A DNA stretch of 64,000 nt from Arthrobacter sp. ok362. Its GTDB lineage: Bacteria; Actinomycetota; Actinomycetes; Actinomycetales; Micrococcaceae. The translations under genes were made by a program, and so were the position numbers. This document shows positions 31,126 through 40,757 of this stretch, one piece after another. The number at the start of each line of letters is the position of its first letter. Positions within the stretch are counted from its first letter, which is position 1. Location of the stretch: NCBI RefSeq assembly GCF_900102785.1, contig NZ_FNGC01000009.1, forward strand, positions 1 through 64,000. Reading direction: 5' to 3'. The notes under the pieces were generated by a model that was not told where the DNA came from, searched no databases, and was given only the letters and a program-made list of their open reading frames with translations.

Positions 31126-32862
31126 ATGACCGTGACTGAGGAATTCCGGGCCGCACGGGACCGGCTGCTGGCCCTGCGCGGGGACTACGACGGCGCCCGC
31201 AGCGAGTTCCAGTGGCCGCGCTTCGAGGAATTCAACTTCGCCCTGGACTGGTTCGACCAGCTCGCGGCAGACCCGGCCAAGGCGGACAAGCCGGCACTGG
31301 TGATCGTCGAACAGGACGGGTCCGCGACCCGGCGCAGTTTTGCGGACCTCTCCCGGCGCTCGTCCCAGGTGGCCAACTGGCTGCGCGGGCAGGGCGTGCG
31401 GCGCGGGGACCGGATGATCATCATGCTCGGAAACCAGGTGGAGCTCTGGGAGCTCATGCTGGCCGGCATCAAGCTGGGCATCGTCATGATCCCCACCACC
31501 ACCCTGATGGGGCCCGCCGACCTGCAGGACCGGGTGGAGCGCGGCGGCGCGTCCTGGGCCGCCGTTGGCAGTGCCAACATCGCCAAGTTCGCCGGCGTCA
31601 CCGGTGACTACACGCTGATCGAAATCGGTGCGGGCCCCGCGGAGCCCGCCGCCGCGGACAATGCCCGGCAGTACGCTGCCGCTTCAGCGGCCGGCGTGGA
31701 GTTCACCCCGGACGCCCCCACCCTGGCCGACGAGACCCTCCTGCTCTATTTCACCTCCGGCACCACGTCCAAGGCCAAACTCGTGGAACACACGCACACG
31801 TCCTATCCGGTGGGACACCTGTCCACGATGTTCTGGATCGGGATGGAACCAGACGACGTGCACCTCAACGTGGCCTCGCCGGGCTGGGCCAAGCACGCCT
31901 GGTCCAATGTGTTCACTCCCTGGATTGCCGAGGCGTGCGTGTTCATCTACAACTACGAACGCTTCGACGCCAAGGCCCTCATGGACCAGATGGACCGCGA
32001 ATCCGTGACCAGCTTCTGCGCCCCGCCCACGGTCTGGCGGATGCTGATCCAGGCCGATCTCACCCTGCTCAAGAACCCGCCCACCAAGGTGGTGTCCGCC
32101 GGCGAACCGCTCAACGCCGAGGTGATCGACCAGGTCCACCGCGCCTGGGGCCAGACCGTCCGGGACGGCTTCGGCCAGACCGAATCGACCGTGCAGATCG
32201 CGAACACCCCGGGCCAGCCAATCAAGATCGGCGCCATGGGCAAACCGCTGCCTGGCTACGACGTCGTGCTCGTGGACCCCGCCACTGGCAAGGAGGCCGA
32301 CGACGGCGAGCTCTGCCTGCGCCTCGACCCCCGCCCCGTGGGGCTCATGAAGGCGTACTACGGCGACCCGGACAAGACGGCGGAGGCTTTCCGCGACGGT
32401 TATTACCACACGGGGGACATGGCGAGCCGGGACGAGCGCGGCATCATCACCTATGTGGGCCGCGGCGACGACGTCTTCAAGTCCTCCGACTACCGGCTGT
32501 CCCCCTTCGAACTGGAGAGCGTGCTGATTGAGCACCCGGCGGTGGCGGAGGCCGCCGTCGTCCCCTCCCCCGACCCGCTCAAGCTGTCGGTGCCGAAGGC
32601 CTTTGTGGTCCTGGCGGCCGGGCACCAGCCGGGCCCGGAGCTGGCCGAGGACATCCTGCGGTACTGCCGGGAGCACCTGGCCCCGTTCAAGCGGATCCGC
32701 CGGCTGGAGTTTGCCGAGCTCCCCAAAACGATCTCCGGCAAGATCCGGCGCGTGGAACTGCGGCACAGCGAGGAGCTGCGCCACGGCGGCGGGCCCCTTC
32801 CCGAAGGCTTCGGCGTCGAGTACTCCGACTCCGATTTCCCCGGGCTCAAGGGTCAGGGCTGA
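31126..32862 (+). CDS. AMP-binding acyl-CoA synthetase
   Basis: This ANL-superfamily ligase activates a carboxylic acid with ATP and CoA. Of 578 residues, the phosphate-binding loop is YFTSGTTSKAKLVEH (near 205). DGFGQTESTV and YYHTGDMASRDE are the next conserved segments, and the C-terminal lysine motif PKTISGKIRRVELR lies near 540. The start at 31126 follows GAAAGG. Segments such as HLNVASPGWAKHAWSN resemble medium-chain / benzoate-type synthetases. It probably acts with the divergent acyl-CoA dehydrogenase. A MarR gene begins 2 bp after its stop. Confidence 0.88.
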   Translation: MTVTEEFRAARDRLLALRGDYDGARSEFQWPRFEEFNFALDWFDQLAADPAKADKPALVIVEQDGSATRRSFADLSRRSSQVANWLRGQGVRRGDRMIIMLGNQVELWELMLAGIKLGIVMIPTTTLMGPADLQDRVERGGASWAAVGSANIAKFAGVTGDYTLIEIGAGPAEPAAADNARQYAAASAAGVEFTPDAPTLADETLLLYFTSGTTSKAKLVEHTHTSYPVGHLSTMFWIGMEPDDVHLNVASPGWAKHAWSNVFTPWIAEACVFIYNYERFDAKALMDQMDRESVTSFCAPPTVWRMLIQADLTLLKNPPTKVVSAGEPLNAEVIDQVHRAWGQTVRDGFGQTESTVQIANTPGQPIKIGAMGKPLPGYDVVLVDPATGKEADDGELCLRLDPRPVGLMKAYYGDPDKTAEAFRDGYYHTGDMASRDERGIITYVGRGDDVFKSSDYRLSPFELESVLIEHPAVAEAAVVPSPDPLKLSVPKAFVVLAAGHQPGPELAEDILRYCREHLAPFKRIRRLEFAELPKTISGKIRRVELRHSEELRHGGGPLPEGFGVEYSDSDFPGLKGQG

Positions 32863-32864
32863 GC

Positions 32865-33371
32865 GTGGGAACACCGCTGCCGCGAGATCCGATCGCCGAC
32901 GCCCGGCTGAACTGGGAACGCCACGGCTGGTCCGACGTCGCCGCCCCGATGGCCGCGATCACCGCCATCATGCGGACCCAGCAGATTCTGCTGGGCCGGA
33001 TCGAGGCCGTCCTCAAGCCGTTCGGACTCACGTTTGCCCGGTACGAGCTGCTGGCGCTGCTCAGCTTCGCCCGCAGCGGGGCGCTGCCCATGAACAAGGC
33101 GAGCGCGCTGCTGCAGGTCCACCCCACCTCGGTCACCAACGCCGTGGACCGGCTCCAGGACGCCGGGCTGGTGATCCGCTCGCCGCACCCCACGGACGGC
33201 CGCACCACCTTGATCGAGCTCACCTCCGACGGCCGTGCCCTGGCCAAACGGGCGACAGCGGTGCTGAACTCAGAGGTGTTCGGCCAGTCGGGCTTCGGGG
33301 ACCAGGACGTGGACCAGCTGATCCGTATCCTCGGCACGTTCCGCCGCAACGCCGGGGATTTCAGCGGCTGA
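32865..33371 (+). CDS. MarR-family transcriptional regulator
   Basis: This 168-residue winged-helix regulator starts at a GTG two bases after the acyl-CoA synthetase stop. The recognition region reads MNKASALLQVHPTSVTNAVDRLQDAGLVIRS with the wing SPHPTDGRTTLIELT. MarR proteins bind palindromes as dimers and release them when a ligand binds. Its operon position suggests it responds to the substrate, or the CoA ester, handled by the two enzymes next to it. Confidence 0.9.
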   Translation: MGTPLPRDPIADARLNWERHGWSDVAAPMAAITAIMRTQQILLGRIEAVLKPFGLTFARYELLALLSFARSGALPMNKASALLQVHPTSVTNAVDRLQDAGLVIRSPHPTDGRTTLIELTSDGRALAKRATAVLNSEVFGQSGFGDQDVDQLIRILGTFRRNAGDFSG

Positions 33372-33526
33372 CGCCGGACAATCAGCTCGGCCCAATCAAT
33401 TCACACCGAAATTTATGGCTGCGGGGCGCTGTTTCGGTCCCCGCCGGATCACCGTATCCGAATCCGAAGCAAATGCTTCAGTGTGTGGTTGACTGATCCC
33501 AATTATTTTCGGCGGAGAAGGACGTC

Positions 33527-34828
33527 GTGGACGGCGAAGACCAAGCAACACTGCCCCGGCAGCGATCTCTCTGGCGGCACCGCGGCTTCCTGTTGCTGTG
33601 GGGTGCGGAGAGCATCAGTGAGCTCGGCGCACAATTCAGCATCCTCGCGCTGCCGCTGCTTGCCGTGTCCGTGCTGGGGGCGGACGAGTGGCAGCTCGGG
33701 GTCCTGAACGCCGCGGGCACGGCCGCGTTCTTCGTGGTCGGGCTCCCGGCCGGGGCATGGGTCGATCGATGGCTCAAGCGGCGCGTGATGATATTCGCCG
33801 ACGTCGTCCGGGCACTGGCAATCGCCGTCGTCCCGGTGCTGTGGTGGCTGGGATCCTTGCAGCTGTGGCATCTCGCGGCCGTTGCGGCGGTTGTCGGCAT
33901 CGGCACCGTCTTTTTTGATGTGTCCTACCAAAGCTATGTGCCGGTCCTTGTGGCCGGACAGCAGGTCGCCGACGCCAACTCAAAACTCGAAGCGAGCTTC
34001 CAGACGGCCAGAATCGCAGGGCCTGCCCTCGCCGGCGCCCTGCTCGCCATAGCCGCTGCCCCGCTGTTGCTGGTCTGGGATTCTTTGTCCTACCTCTTCT
34101 CGGCGGCCCTGCTGTGGCGGGTGAAGGACGGCGAAGTGCGCGCGGACCGGTCCGCACGCAGGCGGCTCGCCAGTGAAATCGCCGAGGGCGTCAGGTACGT
34201 CGCGCGGGAGCCGGTGATCCGACGGGTGGTCGGGACCACGGCAACGTCCAACCTGTTTTCCACCCTGACGTTCACGCTGCTGCCGCTGCTGGTGCTCCGG
34301 GAGCTTCATCTGGGCGCGGCGGGACTTGGCCTCATCCTTTCGGTTGGGGCTGTCGGCGGGCTTCTCGGCGCCGTCGCCACGCCCTACCTTTCGCGCCAGG
34401 TGGGTGAGGGACGCATCATTTCGGTCTCCGCCGTTGCCGTCGCGCTCATGCTGGCGTTGATCCCCTGGGCTGCGACGGCACCGGCTTACAGCCTGCCGGT
34501 CCTGCTGGCCGCGGAATTCGGCCTGTCCTTCGCCGGGATGACGTACAACATCACCCAGGTGAGCCTCCGGCAGCGCCTCTGCCCGCCGCACCTGCTCGGA
34601 CGGATGAACGCTTCGATCCGCTTCGTGGTGTGGGGGGTGATGCCGTTTTCCAGCCTTGGCGCGGGCCTGCTCGGAGACCGGCTGGGGATGCTTGCGACCA
34701 TGTGGATCGCGGCCGCCGGAGCGCTCCTGGGCTGCGCCTTCGTGGTGTTCTCGCCATTGACCGGGATGCGGTCGCTGCCTGTCGGGTCCCCCGCGGCGCA
34801 GGTTCCCCAGCGGGCAGATTCCGCCTAG
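33527..34828 (+). CDS. MFS transporter, DHA3-like exporter
   Basis: The 433-residue membrane protein has about 12 helices. The family signatures are an N-terminal FLLLWGAESISELGAQFSI and the loop GLPAGAWVDRWLKRRVMIFAD between helices 2 and 3. It is of the MFS_3 / EntS-like class, which exports drugs or siderophores by proton antiport. It starts at GTG 33527 after GGAGAAGGA. It is not obviously linked to the upstream catabolic genes; the 155-bp gap holds nothing recognised. Confidence 0.8.
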   Translation: MDGEDQATLPRQRSLWRHRGFLLLWGAESISELGAQFSILALPLLAVSVLGADEWQLGVLNAAGTAAFFVVGLPAGAWVDRWLKRRVMIFADVVRALAIAVVPVLWWLGSLQLWHLAAVAAVVGIGTVFFDVSYQSYVPVLVAGQQVADANSKLEASFQTARIAGPALAGALLAIAAAPLLLVWDSLSYLFSAALLWRVKDGEVRADRSARRRLASEIAEGVRYVAREPVIRRVVGTTATSNLFSTLTFTLLPLLVLRELHLGAAGLGLILSVGAVGGLLGAVATPYLSRQVGEGRIISVSAVAVALMLALIPWAATAPAYSLPVLLAAEFGLSFAGMTYNITQVSLRQRLCPPHLLGRMNASIRFVVWGVMPFSSLGAGLLGDRLGMLATMWIAAAGALLGCAFVVFSPLTGMRSLPVGSPAAQVPQRADSA

Positions 34829-34831
34829 GGC

Positions 34832-35056
34832 TCAGCGGGGCGCGTCGGGGTGGATGCTGCGGGTCTCACCGCGTTCATGCCGGGGCCGGAGCCAGCCGGG
34901 CCGGTGAACCTTTGGCAGCACCTTCGCGACCGCCAGAGCCGCGTACATGACGGTATTGATCGCCACAAACGTCGCCAGGATGGCGAACCACTCCGAGTTC
35001 AGGAGCGACTGCGGGAAGAGAATGCCCGTGGGGACGGGCACGCCGGTGAGGCTCAT
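34832..35056 (-). CDS. small single-helix membrane protein
   Basis: The 74-residue protein has one hydrophobic helix (about 22-45) and a basic tail (KVHRPGWLRPRHERGE). Its start overlaps the glycosyltransferase stop by four bases, so the two are made together. It may be an accessory subunit of that transferase. I do not recognise the family. Confidence 0.65.
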   Translation of the reverse strand: MSLTGVPVPTGILFPQSLLNSEWFAILATFVAINTVMYAALAVAKVLPKVHRPGWLRPRHERGETRSIHPDAPR

Positions 35057-36492
35057 GCGGGCTCCTTGACGGCCTCAGCGGCGGTGGCGTGGGTGACGTG
35101 TTTCCAGTTCGCGGTCCGGCCCAGCGAAATGTCGATGATGCCCTTGATGTAGACGATATTCAGGAACATGTCGAAGAAGAGTTCGGGGAAGAGCGTGAGG
35201 GCCAGGATCCTGGCCCGCCAGCCGCCCTGCCAGACGGTGGCGACGCGTTCGATCATGAACACCCCGCCAAGTCCCAGCCAGAACGGGAACCAGATCCATA
35301 CGTCCAGGGAGAACATCATGAGGAAGATCAGCAGCAGGTAAGCGCTGAGGGCAATCACGCCATAGCCGATTCCGAGCTGCTGCACCCAGTAGCGCGTCGT
35401 CTGGGACGTGACCCCGTAGGCGCCAATGTTCTCCAGCGCTCCCCGCTGCCAGCGGAGCCGCTGTGACCAGAGCGTGGACCAGGTGGGCATGAGTTCGGTA
35501 ACCACAGTGCACGCCATCGGCGAAATCATGAGGGCGCCAAGCGACTTGAGCGCAATGGTCAGTTCGTTGTCCTCGGTCAGCGCCGCGGTGTCATAGACGT
35601 CGCCCCGCGTCCCGGGAATCGAGTCGCCGCGCTGCTCCGCGATGGTGCGGAGGGCGACCGGGCGGAAGAGCGACGCGGTGCCGGTCAGCACGAAAACCCT
35701 CCCCCGCCGGCGCTTGATCTCCCGACCGTAGCGGAGGTACTCGTTGCGCTGGAACTGGCCGAGGACACCGTGGCCTTCCTCCCCGTAGAACAGGCCGCCC
35801 ACCGCCATCAGGGCGCGGTCCTCCTCGAAGCGGTTCACGGCTGCGCCGAGGAAGCCGTCATCGAGCTGGGTGTCGGCGTCCATGACCATCACTACATCGT
35901 TGGCACCGAGCATGGGGAGGATTTGCTTGAGCACCTGGTTGAGGGCGCCGGCCTTCTTTTTCGTGTTGTCGACCGACTCATAGAACTCGACGCCGGCGTC
36001 GCGGGCGATATCCACGGTGCTGTCGGTGCAATTGTCCGCCACCACGATGATGCGTTCGGGGCTGTGGGACTGCGCCCGCAGCGAGGCGATCGTAGAGGGC
36101 AGCGAGACTTCCTCGTTGTGGGCCGGGATGAGCACGGTGACGGTGACAGGCCCGGCATAGACTCCGCGCGTGGCCGCCATCACGATCTTCGGTGCCAGCG
36201 GAGCGATCCGGACGTTCGCCGACCTCCGCGACCGGGTGGTGATCCGGCGCTCCAGCAGGGCGACGCCGGCGGCCAGCAGCACTGCGAGCGCGACCGCCGC
36301 GCCCAGAATCCGGGCCCCGGGAGCGTTGGTGCTGTAGAGCACGTTCCACACCCCCAGGATAAAACCGTGCGGCGCCCCCTCAGCTTGCCCGCGGCCGCCC
36401 GCGGCGACGGCGGCCCACAGGACCGCCGCCGCAGTGCCCGCGATCACCGCGATGACCAGACCTACAGTCCGGTGAAGTTGTCCTCTGCCCAT
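35053..36492 (-). CDS. membrane glycosyltransferase, family 2
   Basis: This processive-type family 2 glycosyltransferase has 479 residues. Two N-terminal helices precede the cytosolic GT-A domain (VTVLIPAHNEEVSLPSTIASL, ADNCTDSTVDIA, MDADTQLDDG with the D-x-D metal site, and QRLRWQRGALENI). Three or four C-terminal helices follow. The Q-x-x-R-W motif is shared by cellulose, chitin and hyaluronan synthases and poly-N-acetylglucosamine synthases. It probably builds an exported polysaccharide; the sugar is unknown. The downstream 74-residue membrane protein is coupled to it. Confidence 0.85.
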   Translation of the reverse strand: MGRGQLHRTVGLVIAVIAGTAAAVLWAAVAAGGRGQAEGAPHGFILGVWNVLYSTNAPGARILGAAVALAVLLAAGVALLERRITTRSRRSANVRIAPLAPKIVMAATRGVYAGPVTVTVLIPAHNEEVSLPSTIASLRAQSHSPERIIVVADNCTDSTVDIARDAGVEFYESVDNTKKKAGALNQVLKQILPMLGANDVVMVMDADTQLDDGFLGAAVNRFEEDRALMAVGGLFYGEEGHGVLGQFQRNEYLRYGREIKRRRGRVFVLTGTASLFRPVALRTIAEQRGDSIPGTRGDVYDTAALTEDNELTIALKSLGALMISPMACTVVTELMPTWSTLWSQRLRWQRGALENIGAYGVTSQTTRYWVQQLGIGYGVIALSAYLLLIFLMMFSLDVWIWFPFWLGLGGVFMIERVATVWQGGWRARILALTLFPELFFDMFLNIVYIKGIIDISLGRTANWKHVTHATAAEAVKEPA

Positions 36493-36679
36493 CGCCCAGA
36501 TGCTACCAGCGAACCAGCGGCACCACTTGTCACATGAGAATCACCCGTCCCGCACTGGTGGACACCTATTTTGCCCTGAATCTGACGGGAGTATCGTGGT
36601 TCGGAGCCGGGCAGTGCCGTCCGGCCAGGCAGCAATCAGTCCTCACAGAGCGTCGATTGGCGATCGCCTAGGAGGGGCC

Positions 36680-39600
36680 ATGACTTCGCCCACCATCCCC
36701 ATACCGCAGCCTCCCCCGAAGCCGGTGGTCGGCAATTTGCCCGACATCGACTCGAGCAAGGGAATCCTGGGAATAGTCGAGGTGGCCGAGCGGTACGGCC
36801 CCATTGTCCGCATCCAGTTCTTCAACCGCAGCATCATCGCCATCTCTTCCCAGCAGCTCGTCAACGAAGTCTGCGACGAGTCCCGTTTCGGCAAGGTGCT
36901 GGGCGTTTCCCTGCGGCAAGTGCGGGAATTCATCGGCGACGGACTGTTCACCGCAAGAACAGAAGAACTGAACTGGCAAAAGGCGCACCGGATCCTGATG
37001 CCGGCGTTCGGGCCTGCGGCACTGAAGCGGATGTTCAGCGGCATGGACGACATCGCCGAGCAGCTGCTCCTGAAGTGGGAAAGGCTCGGCCCCACGGCCC
37101 GGATCGACGTACCGGACAACACCACCCGGCTGACCCTGGACACGATTGCCCTGTGCTCGTTCAGCTACCGCTTCAACAGCCTCTACCGGGAAGACATGCA
37201 TCCCTTCGTCGGGGCCATGGTCCGCGGCCTGGTCGAATCCGGGGATCGGGCGCGCAGGCTCCCGGTCCAGAACAAGATCATGCTGCGCAAACGCCACCAG
37301 CTCGAGGAAGACCATGCCCTGATGTTCGAGGTCGCGGACCAGATGATCAGCGACCGTCGGCGCAACCCCAGCCCGCCTGGCAGCGAGGACATCCTGGACA
37401 CGATGCTCAACGCGGCGGACCCGGTGACCGGCGAGCGGTTGTCCGAGGAAAACGTCCGCTACCAGATGGTCACCTTCCTGGTGGCCGGGCATGAGACCAC
37501 CAGCGGCCTGCTGTCCTTTGCGCTCTACGAGCTGCTGCGCCATCCGGCTGTCCTGGCCCAGGCTCGCGCCCAGGTGGACGAGGTCCTCGGCACCGAAAGC
37601 GCCCGGTTCGAGCACCTGCCCCGGCTGGGGTACCTGGACCAGATCCTCAAGGAGACGCTCCGGCTGTGGCCCACCGCCCCGGCGTTCAACGTCGCCCCGT
37701 TCGAGGACACGACGCTTGGCGGCCGCTACGAGGTCCCGGCAGGCCAGCCCATCATGGTCCTGATCCCGCAGCTGCACCGGGACAAGGCGGCCTGGGGCGA
37801 GGACGCCGGGATCTTTGATCCGGACCGGTTCTCACCTGTTCGGGCCGCGGAAATCCCGGCCAATGCCTGGAAGCCCTTCGGCAACGGGCAGCGCTCCTGC
37901 ATCGGCCGGGGATTTGCCCTGCAGGAGGCCATGCTCTTCCTGGCCAAGCTCCTGCAGCGCTTCGAGATCACGGCGGCGGACCCGGGCTATGAACTGCAGA
38001 TCAAGCACACGCTGACGATGAAGCCAGAGGGGTTGTTCATCCACGTGCGCAGGCGCGACGTCAGAATCGCAGCCGGACCCCAGGCCGCCGTCGAACACGC
38101 CCAGCAAGCCGAAGCGGCAGCGGCGGCCGCCGCGCCCAACGGTGTCCCGATCCGCGTGCTCTACGGTTCCAATGCAGGCACGTCCCAGGACTTCGCCCAG
38201 CGCATCGCCAACGACGCCGGACGGCGCGGCTACAGCCCCACCATCGGTCCGCTCGACGAGGCGGCCGGCGGGCTGCCCACGGAGGGGCTCGTCACAATTG
38301 TGACGTCCTCCTACGAGGGGCAGCCGCCGGACAACGCCCGAAAATTCGTGGCCTGGACCGAAGGTCTGCAGCCGGGCAGCCTCGCCGGGGTGCGGTACAC
38401 GGTCTTCGGCAACGGCAACAAGGACTGGGCGCGAACGTACCAGGAGGTGCCCAAGGCCATCGACACCCGGCTCGAGGCTGCCAGCGCCACGCGGATCTAT
38501 GCCCGGGGCGAAGCCAACGCCCGCGGCGACTTCTTCGGCGATTTTGAAGAGTGGTACGCGGGATTCTGGCCCGCGGTGGACGCCGCCCTCGGGCAGAGGA
38601 CCAGCCCGCCTACCGCGCAGCCCCAGCTTGAAGTCCAGTTCGTCGGCAACGTCCGGGACCCGCTGCTGCGCCAGAACGGGCTGGCACTGGGTACCGTCGT
38701 CGCGAACCGGGAGCTGGTCGATCTGGCCCAGCCCGGCGCCCGGTCCAAGCGGCATGTCGAGATCGCCCTACCCGAGGGAATGAGCTACCGGACCGGGGAC
38801 TATCTGGCCGTGCTGCCGCTGAATCCGAGTGCACTCGTGCAGCGCGCCCTGGCCCATTTCAGCCTTGACTACGACTCGCACGTCCAGTTGAGCATGGAGA
38901 GCGGGGACACTTTCCTGCCCACGGGTGCTCCCGTGGCCGTGGGCGAACTGCTGAGCAGCTACGTGGAACTCGCGGTCCCTGCCACCCGCATCCAGCTCGA
39001 GGACCTGGCTGATGTCGCGGCGGATCCTGCCCATCGCGCCCAACTTGAGGCGCTTGCGCAGGACCGCGGGCGGTACGCGGTCGAGATCCTCGACAAGCGG
39101 GTCTCCCTCCTGGACCTGCTGGAGACGTATCCGTCATGCCAGTTGTCGTTCACCTCGTTCCTGCAACTGCTGACACAGCTCACCCCCCGGCGGTACTCCA
39201 TCTCCTCGTCCCCGCTCTGGAGCCCCGACCACGCGACCCTGACCTTCGCCGTCATCCAGGCTCCGGCGTGGTCGGGCCGCGGCGTCTTCGAAGGGGCCTC
39301 TTCCACCTACCTCGCCCAGGCCAGGCTCGGGTCACGGGTCGCGGTTACTGTCCGTCCCTCGAACGCGGCTTTCCACCCGCCGCCGTCCCTGGAGGTCCCG
39401 CTCATCATGGTCTGTGCAGGGACCGGGCTGGCACCCTTCCGCGGATTCGTCCAGGACCGGGCGTTGCGGGCCGAGGCCGAGGATACGACGCCGGCGCCTG
39501 CCCTGCTGTTCTTCGGCTGCCGGGCACCGGACACGGACTTCCTCTACCGTGCGGAACTTGCGTCGTGGGCGGAGCAGGCCAACCTCGATCTGCGGCCGGT

Positions 39601-39859
39601 CTTTTCCACCGCCCCCGAAGACGGCATGAAGTATGTCCAGGATCGGCTTTGGGTAGACCGGGCCGACGTCGTCGAGCTGGTCCGGCAGGGGGCCACGGTC
39701 TACGTCTGCGGCGACGGCAAGCACATGGCGCCGCAAGTCCGGGACACGTGCGCCCTCATCTACCAGGAAGCGACCGGTGCCTCCAAAGAGGAGGCCGAGG
39801 CGTGGATGGCTGAAGTAGAACGCACGCACGGCAGGTACGTGGCCGACATCTTCACGTGA
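36680..39859 (+). CDS. self-sufficient cytochrome P450 / reductase fusion, CYP102 type
   Basis: This 1059-residue fusion joins a P450 (about 1-470), an FMN flavodoxin domain (VPIRVLYGSNAGTSQDFAQ, about 490-630) and a FAD/NADPH ferredoxin-reductase-like domain to the end. It hydroxylates fatty acids or similar substrates with NADPH and O2. The heme cysteine is C407 (PFGNGQRSCIGRGFA); the I-helix shows AGHETTSG. By alignment to P450-BM3, R47 and F87 are kept (R50, F90) but Y51 is alanine (A54). The ATG at 36680 follows GGAGGGG. No regulator gene adjoins it. Confidence 0.95.
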   Translation: MTSPTIPIPQPPPKPVVGNLPDIDSSKGILGIVEVAERYGPIVRIQFFNRSIIAISSQQLVNEVCDESRFGKVLGVSLRQVREFIGDGLFTARTEELNWQKAHRILMPAFGPAALKRMFSGMDDIAEQLLLKWERLGPTARIDVPDNTTRLTLDTIALCSFSYRFNSLYREDMHPFVGAMVRGLVESGDRARRLPVQNKIMLRKRHQLEEDHALMFEVADQMISDRRRNPSPPGSEDILDTMLNAADPVTGERLSEENVRYQMVTFLVAGHETTSGLLSFALYELLRHPAVLAQARAQVDEVLGTESARFEHLPRLGYLDQILKETLRLWPTAPAFNVAPFEDTTLGGRYEVPAGQPIMVLIPQLHRDKAAWGEDAGIFDPDRFSPVRAAEIPANAWKPFGNGQRSCIGRGFALQEAMLFLAKLLQRFEITAADPGYELQIKHTLTMKPEGLFIHVRRRDVRIAAGPQAAVEHAQQAEAAAAAAAPNGVPIRVLYGSNAGTSQDFAQRIANDAGRRGYSPTIGPLDEAAGGLPTEGLVTIVTSSYEGQPPDNARKFVAWTEGLQPGSLAGVRYTVFGNGNKDWARTYQEVPKAIDTRLEAASATRIYARGEANARGDFFGDFEEWYAGFWPAVDAALGQRTSPPTAQPQLEVQFVGNVRDPLLRQNGLALGTVVANRELVDLAQPGARSKRHVEIALPEGMSYRTGDYLAVLPLNPSALVQRALAHFSLDYDSHVQLSMESGDTFLPTGAPVAVGELLSSYVELAVPATRIQLEDLADVAADPAHRAQLEALAQDRGRYAVEILDKRVSLLDLLETYPSCQLSFTSFLQLLTQLTPRRYSISSSPLWSPDHATLTFAVIQAPAWSGRGVFEGASSTYLAQARLGSRVAVTVRPSNAAFHPPPSLEVPLIMVCAGTGLAPFRGFVQDRALRAEAEDTTPAPALLFFGCRAPDTDFLYRAELASWAEQANLDLRPVFSTAPEDGMKYVQDRLWVDRADVVELVRQGATVYVCGDGKHMAPQVRDTCALIYQEATGASKEEAEAWMAEVERTHGRYVADIFT

Positions 39860-39904
39860 TGCCGACGTACCTACCCTTCAACCGGCCTCCGTCGCCGGTT
39901 CCGC

Positions 39905-40684
39905 CTAGCGGTGGTTGAACTCCGGCTGCCGTTTCTCGGTGAAGGCGGCCATGCCTTCCTTTTGGTCCTCGGTGGCGAACAGGGAGTGGAACACGCGCCG
40001 TTCAAACAGCACGCCCTGGGCAAGCCCGGTCTCAAACGCCGCGTTCACCGCTTCCTTGGCCACCATCGCCACTGGCTTGGATTTGGAGGCGATCACCTCG
40101 GCAGCTTTCAGCGCCTCCTCGACGACGTCCGCGGCCGGTACCACACGGGACACCAGGCCCGCGCGTTCGGCCTCCTCCGCGTCCATGAAGCGGCCGGTGA
40201 GGATCATGTCCATCGCCTTGGACTTGCCCACGGCGCGGGTCAGGCGCTGCGAGCCGCCCATGCCGGGGAGCACACCGAGGTTGATCTCCGGCTGGCCGAA
40301 CTTGGCGTTGTCCCCGGCGATGATGAAATCGCACATCATCGCCAGCTCGCAGCCGCCGCCCAGCGCGAAGCCGGACACGGCAGCCACGACGGGGATGCGA
40401 AGCCGGGTGAAGTCCTCCCAACCGCGGAACCAGTCCGCCGCGTACATGTCCATATAGCCCTTGGACTGCATTTCCTTAATGTCCGCGCCGGCGGCGAAGG
40501 CCTTCGCCGATCCGGTCACCACCACGGCACCCATCTCCGGGTCCGCGTCCATTCCGGTGACGGCCCTCACCAGCTCGTCCATCGTGGCCTTGTTCAGGGC
40601 ATTGAGGGCTTCGGGCCGATTGAGCGTCACGAGGCCCACGCGGCCGCGGCGCTCCACCAGGATGTTCGCGTACTGTTCCGTCAT
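39905..40684 (-). CDS. enoyl-CoA hydratase
   Basis: This crotonase-fold hydratase has 259 residues from the ATG at 40684, which matches family length; a longer frame upstream is not credible. Catalytic glutamates lie in [12 protein letters not shown] and [15 protein letters not shown], and the oxyanion loop in [10 protein letters not shown]. It hydrates 2-enoyl-CoA esters. It is last in the valine-degradation operon, where it would convert methacrylyl-CoA to 3-hydroxyisobutyryl-CoA. Confidence 0.9.
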   Translation of the reverse strand: MTEQYANILVERRGRVGLVTLNRPEALNALNKATMDELVRAVTGMDADPEMGAVVVTGSAKAFAAGADIKEMQSKGYMDMYAADWFRGWEDFTRLRIPVVAAVSGFALGGGCELAMMCDFIIAGDNAKFGQPEINLGVLPGMGGSQRLTRAVGKSKAMDMILTGRFMDAEEAERAGLVSRVVPAADVVEEALKAAEVIASKSKPVAMVAKEAVNAAFETGLAQGVLFERRVFHSLFATEDQKEGMAAFTEKRQPEFNHR

Positions 40685-40757
40685 GAGTGGTCCCCTTAGG
40701 TGGTGCTCGTCTGGTTCTGTTTCTGATTCTGGTTTTGGGTTTAGCTTCGGTCCGGAA

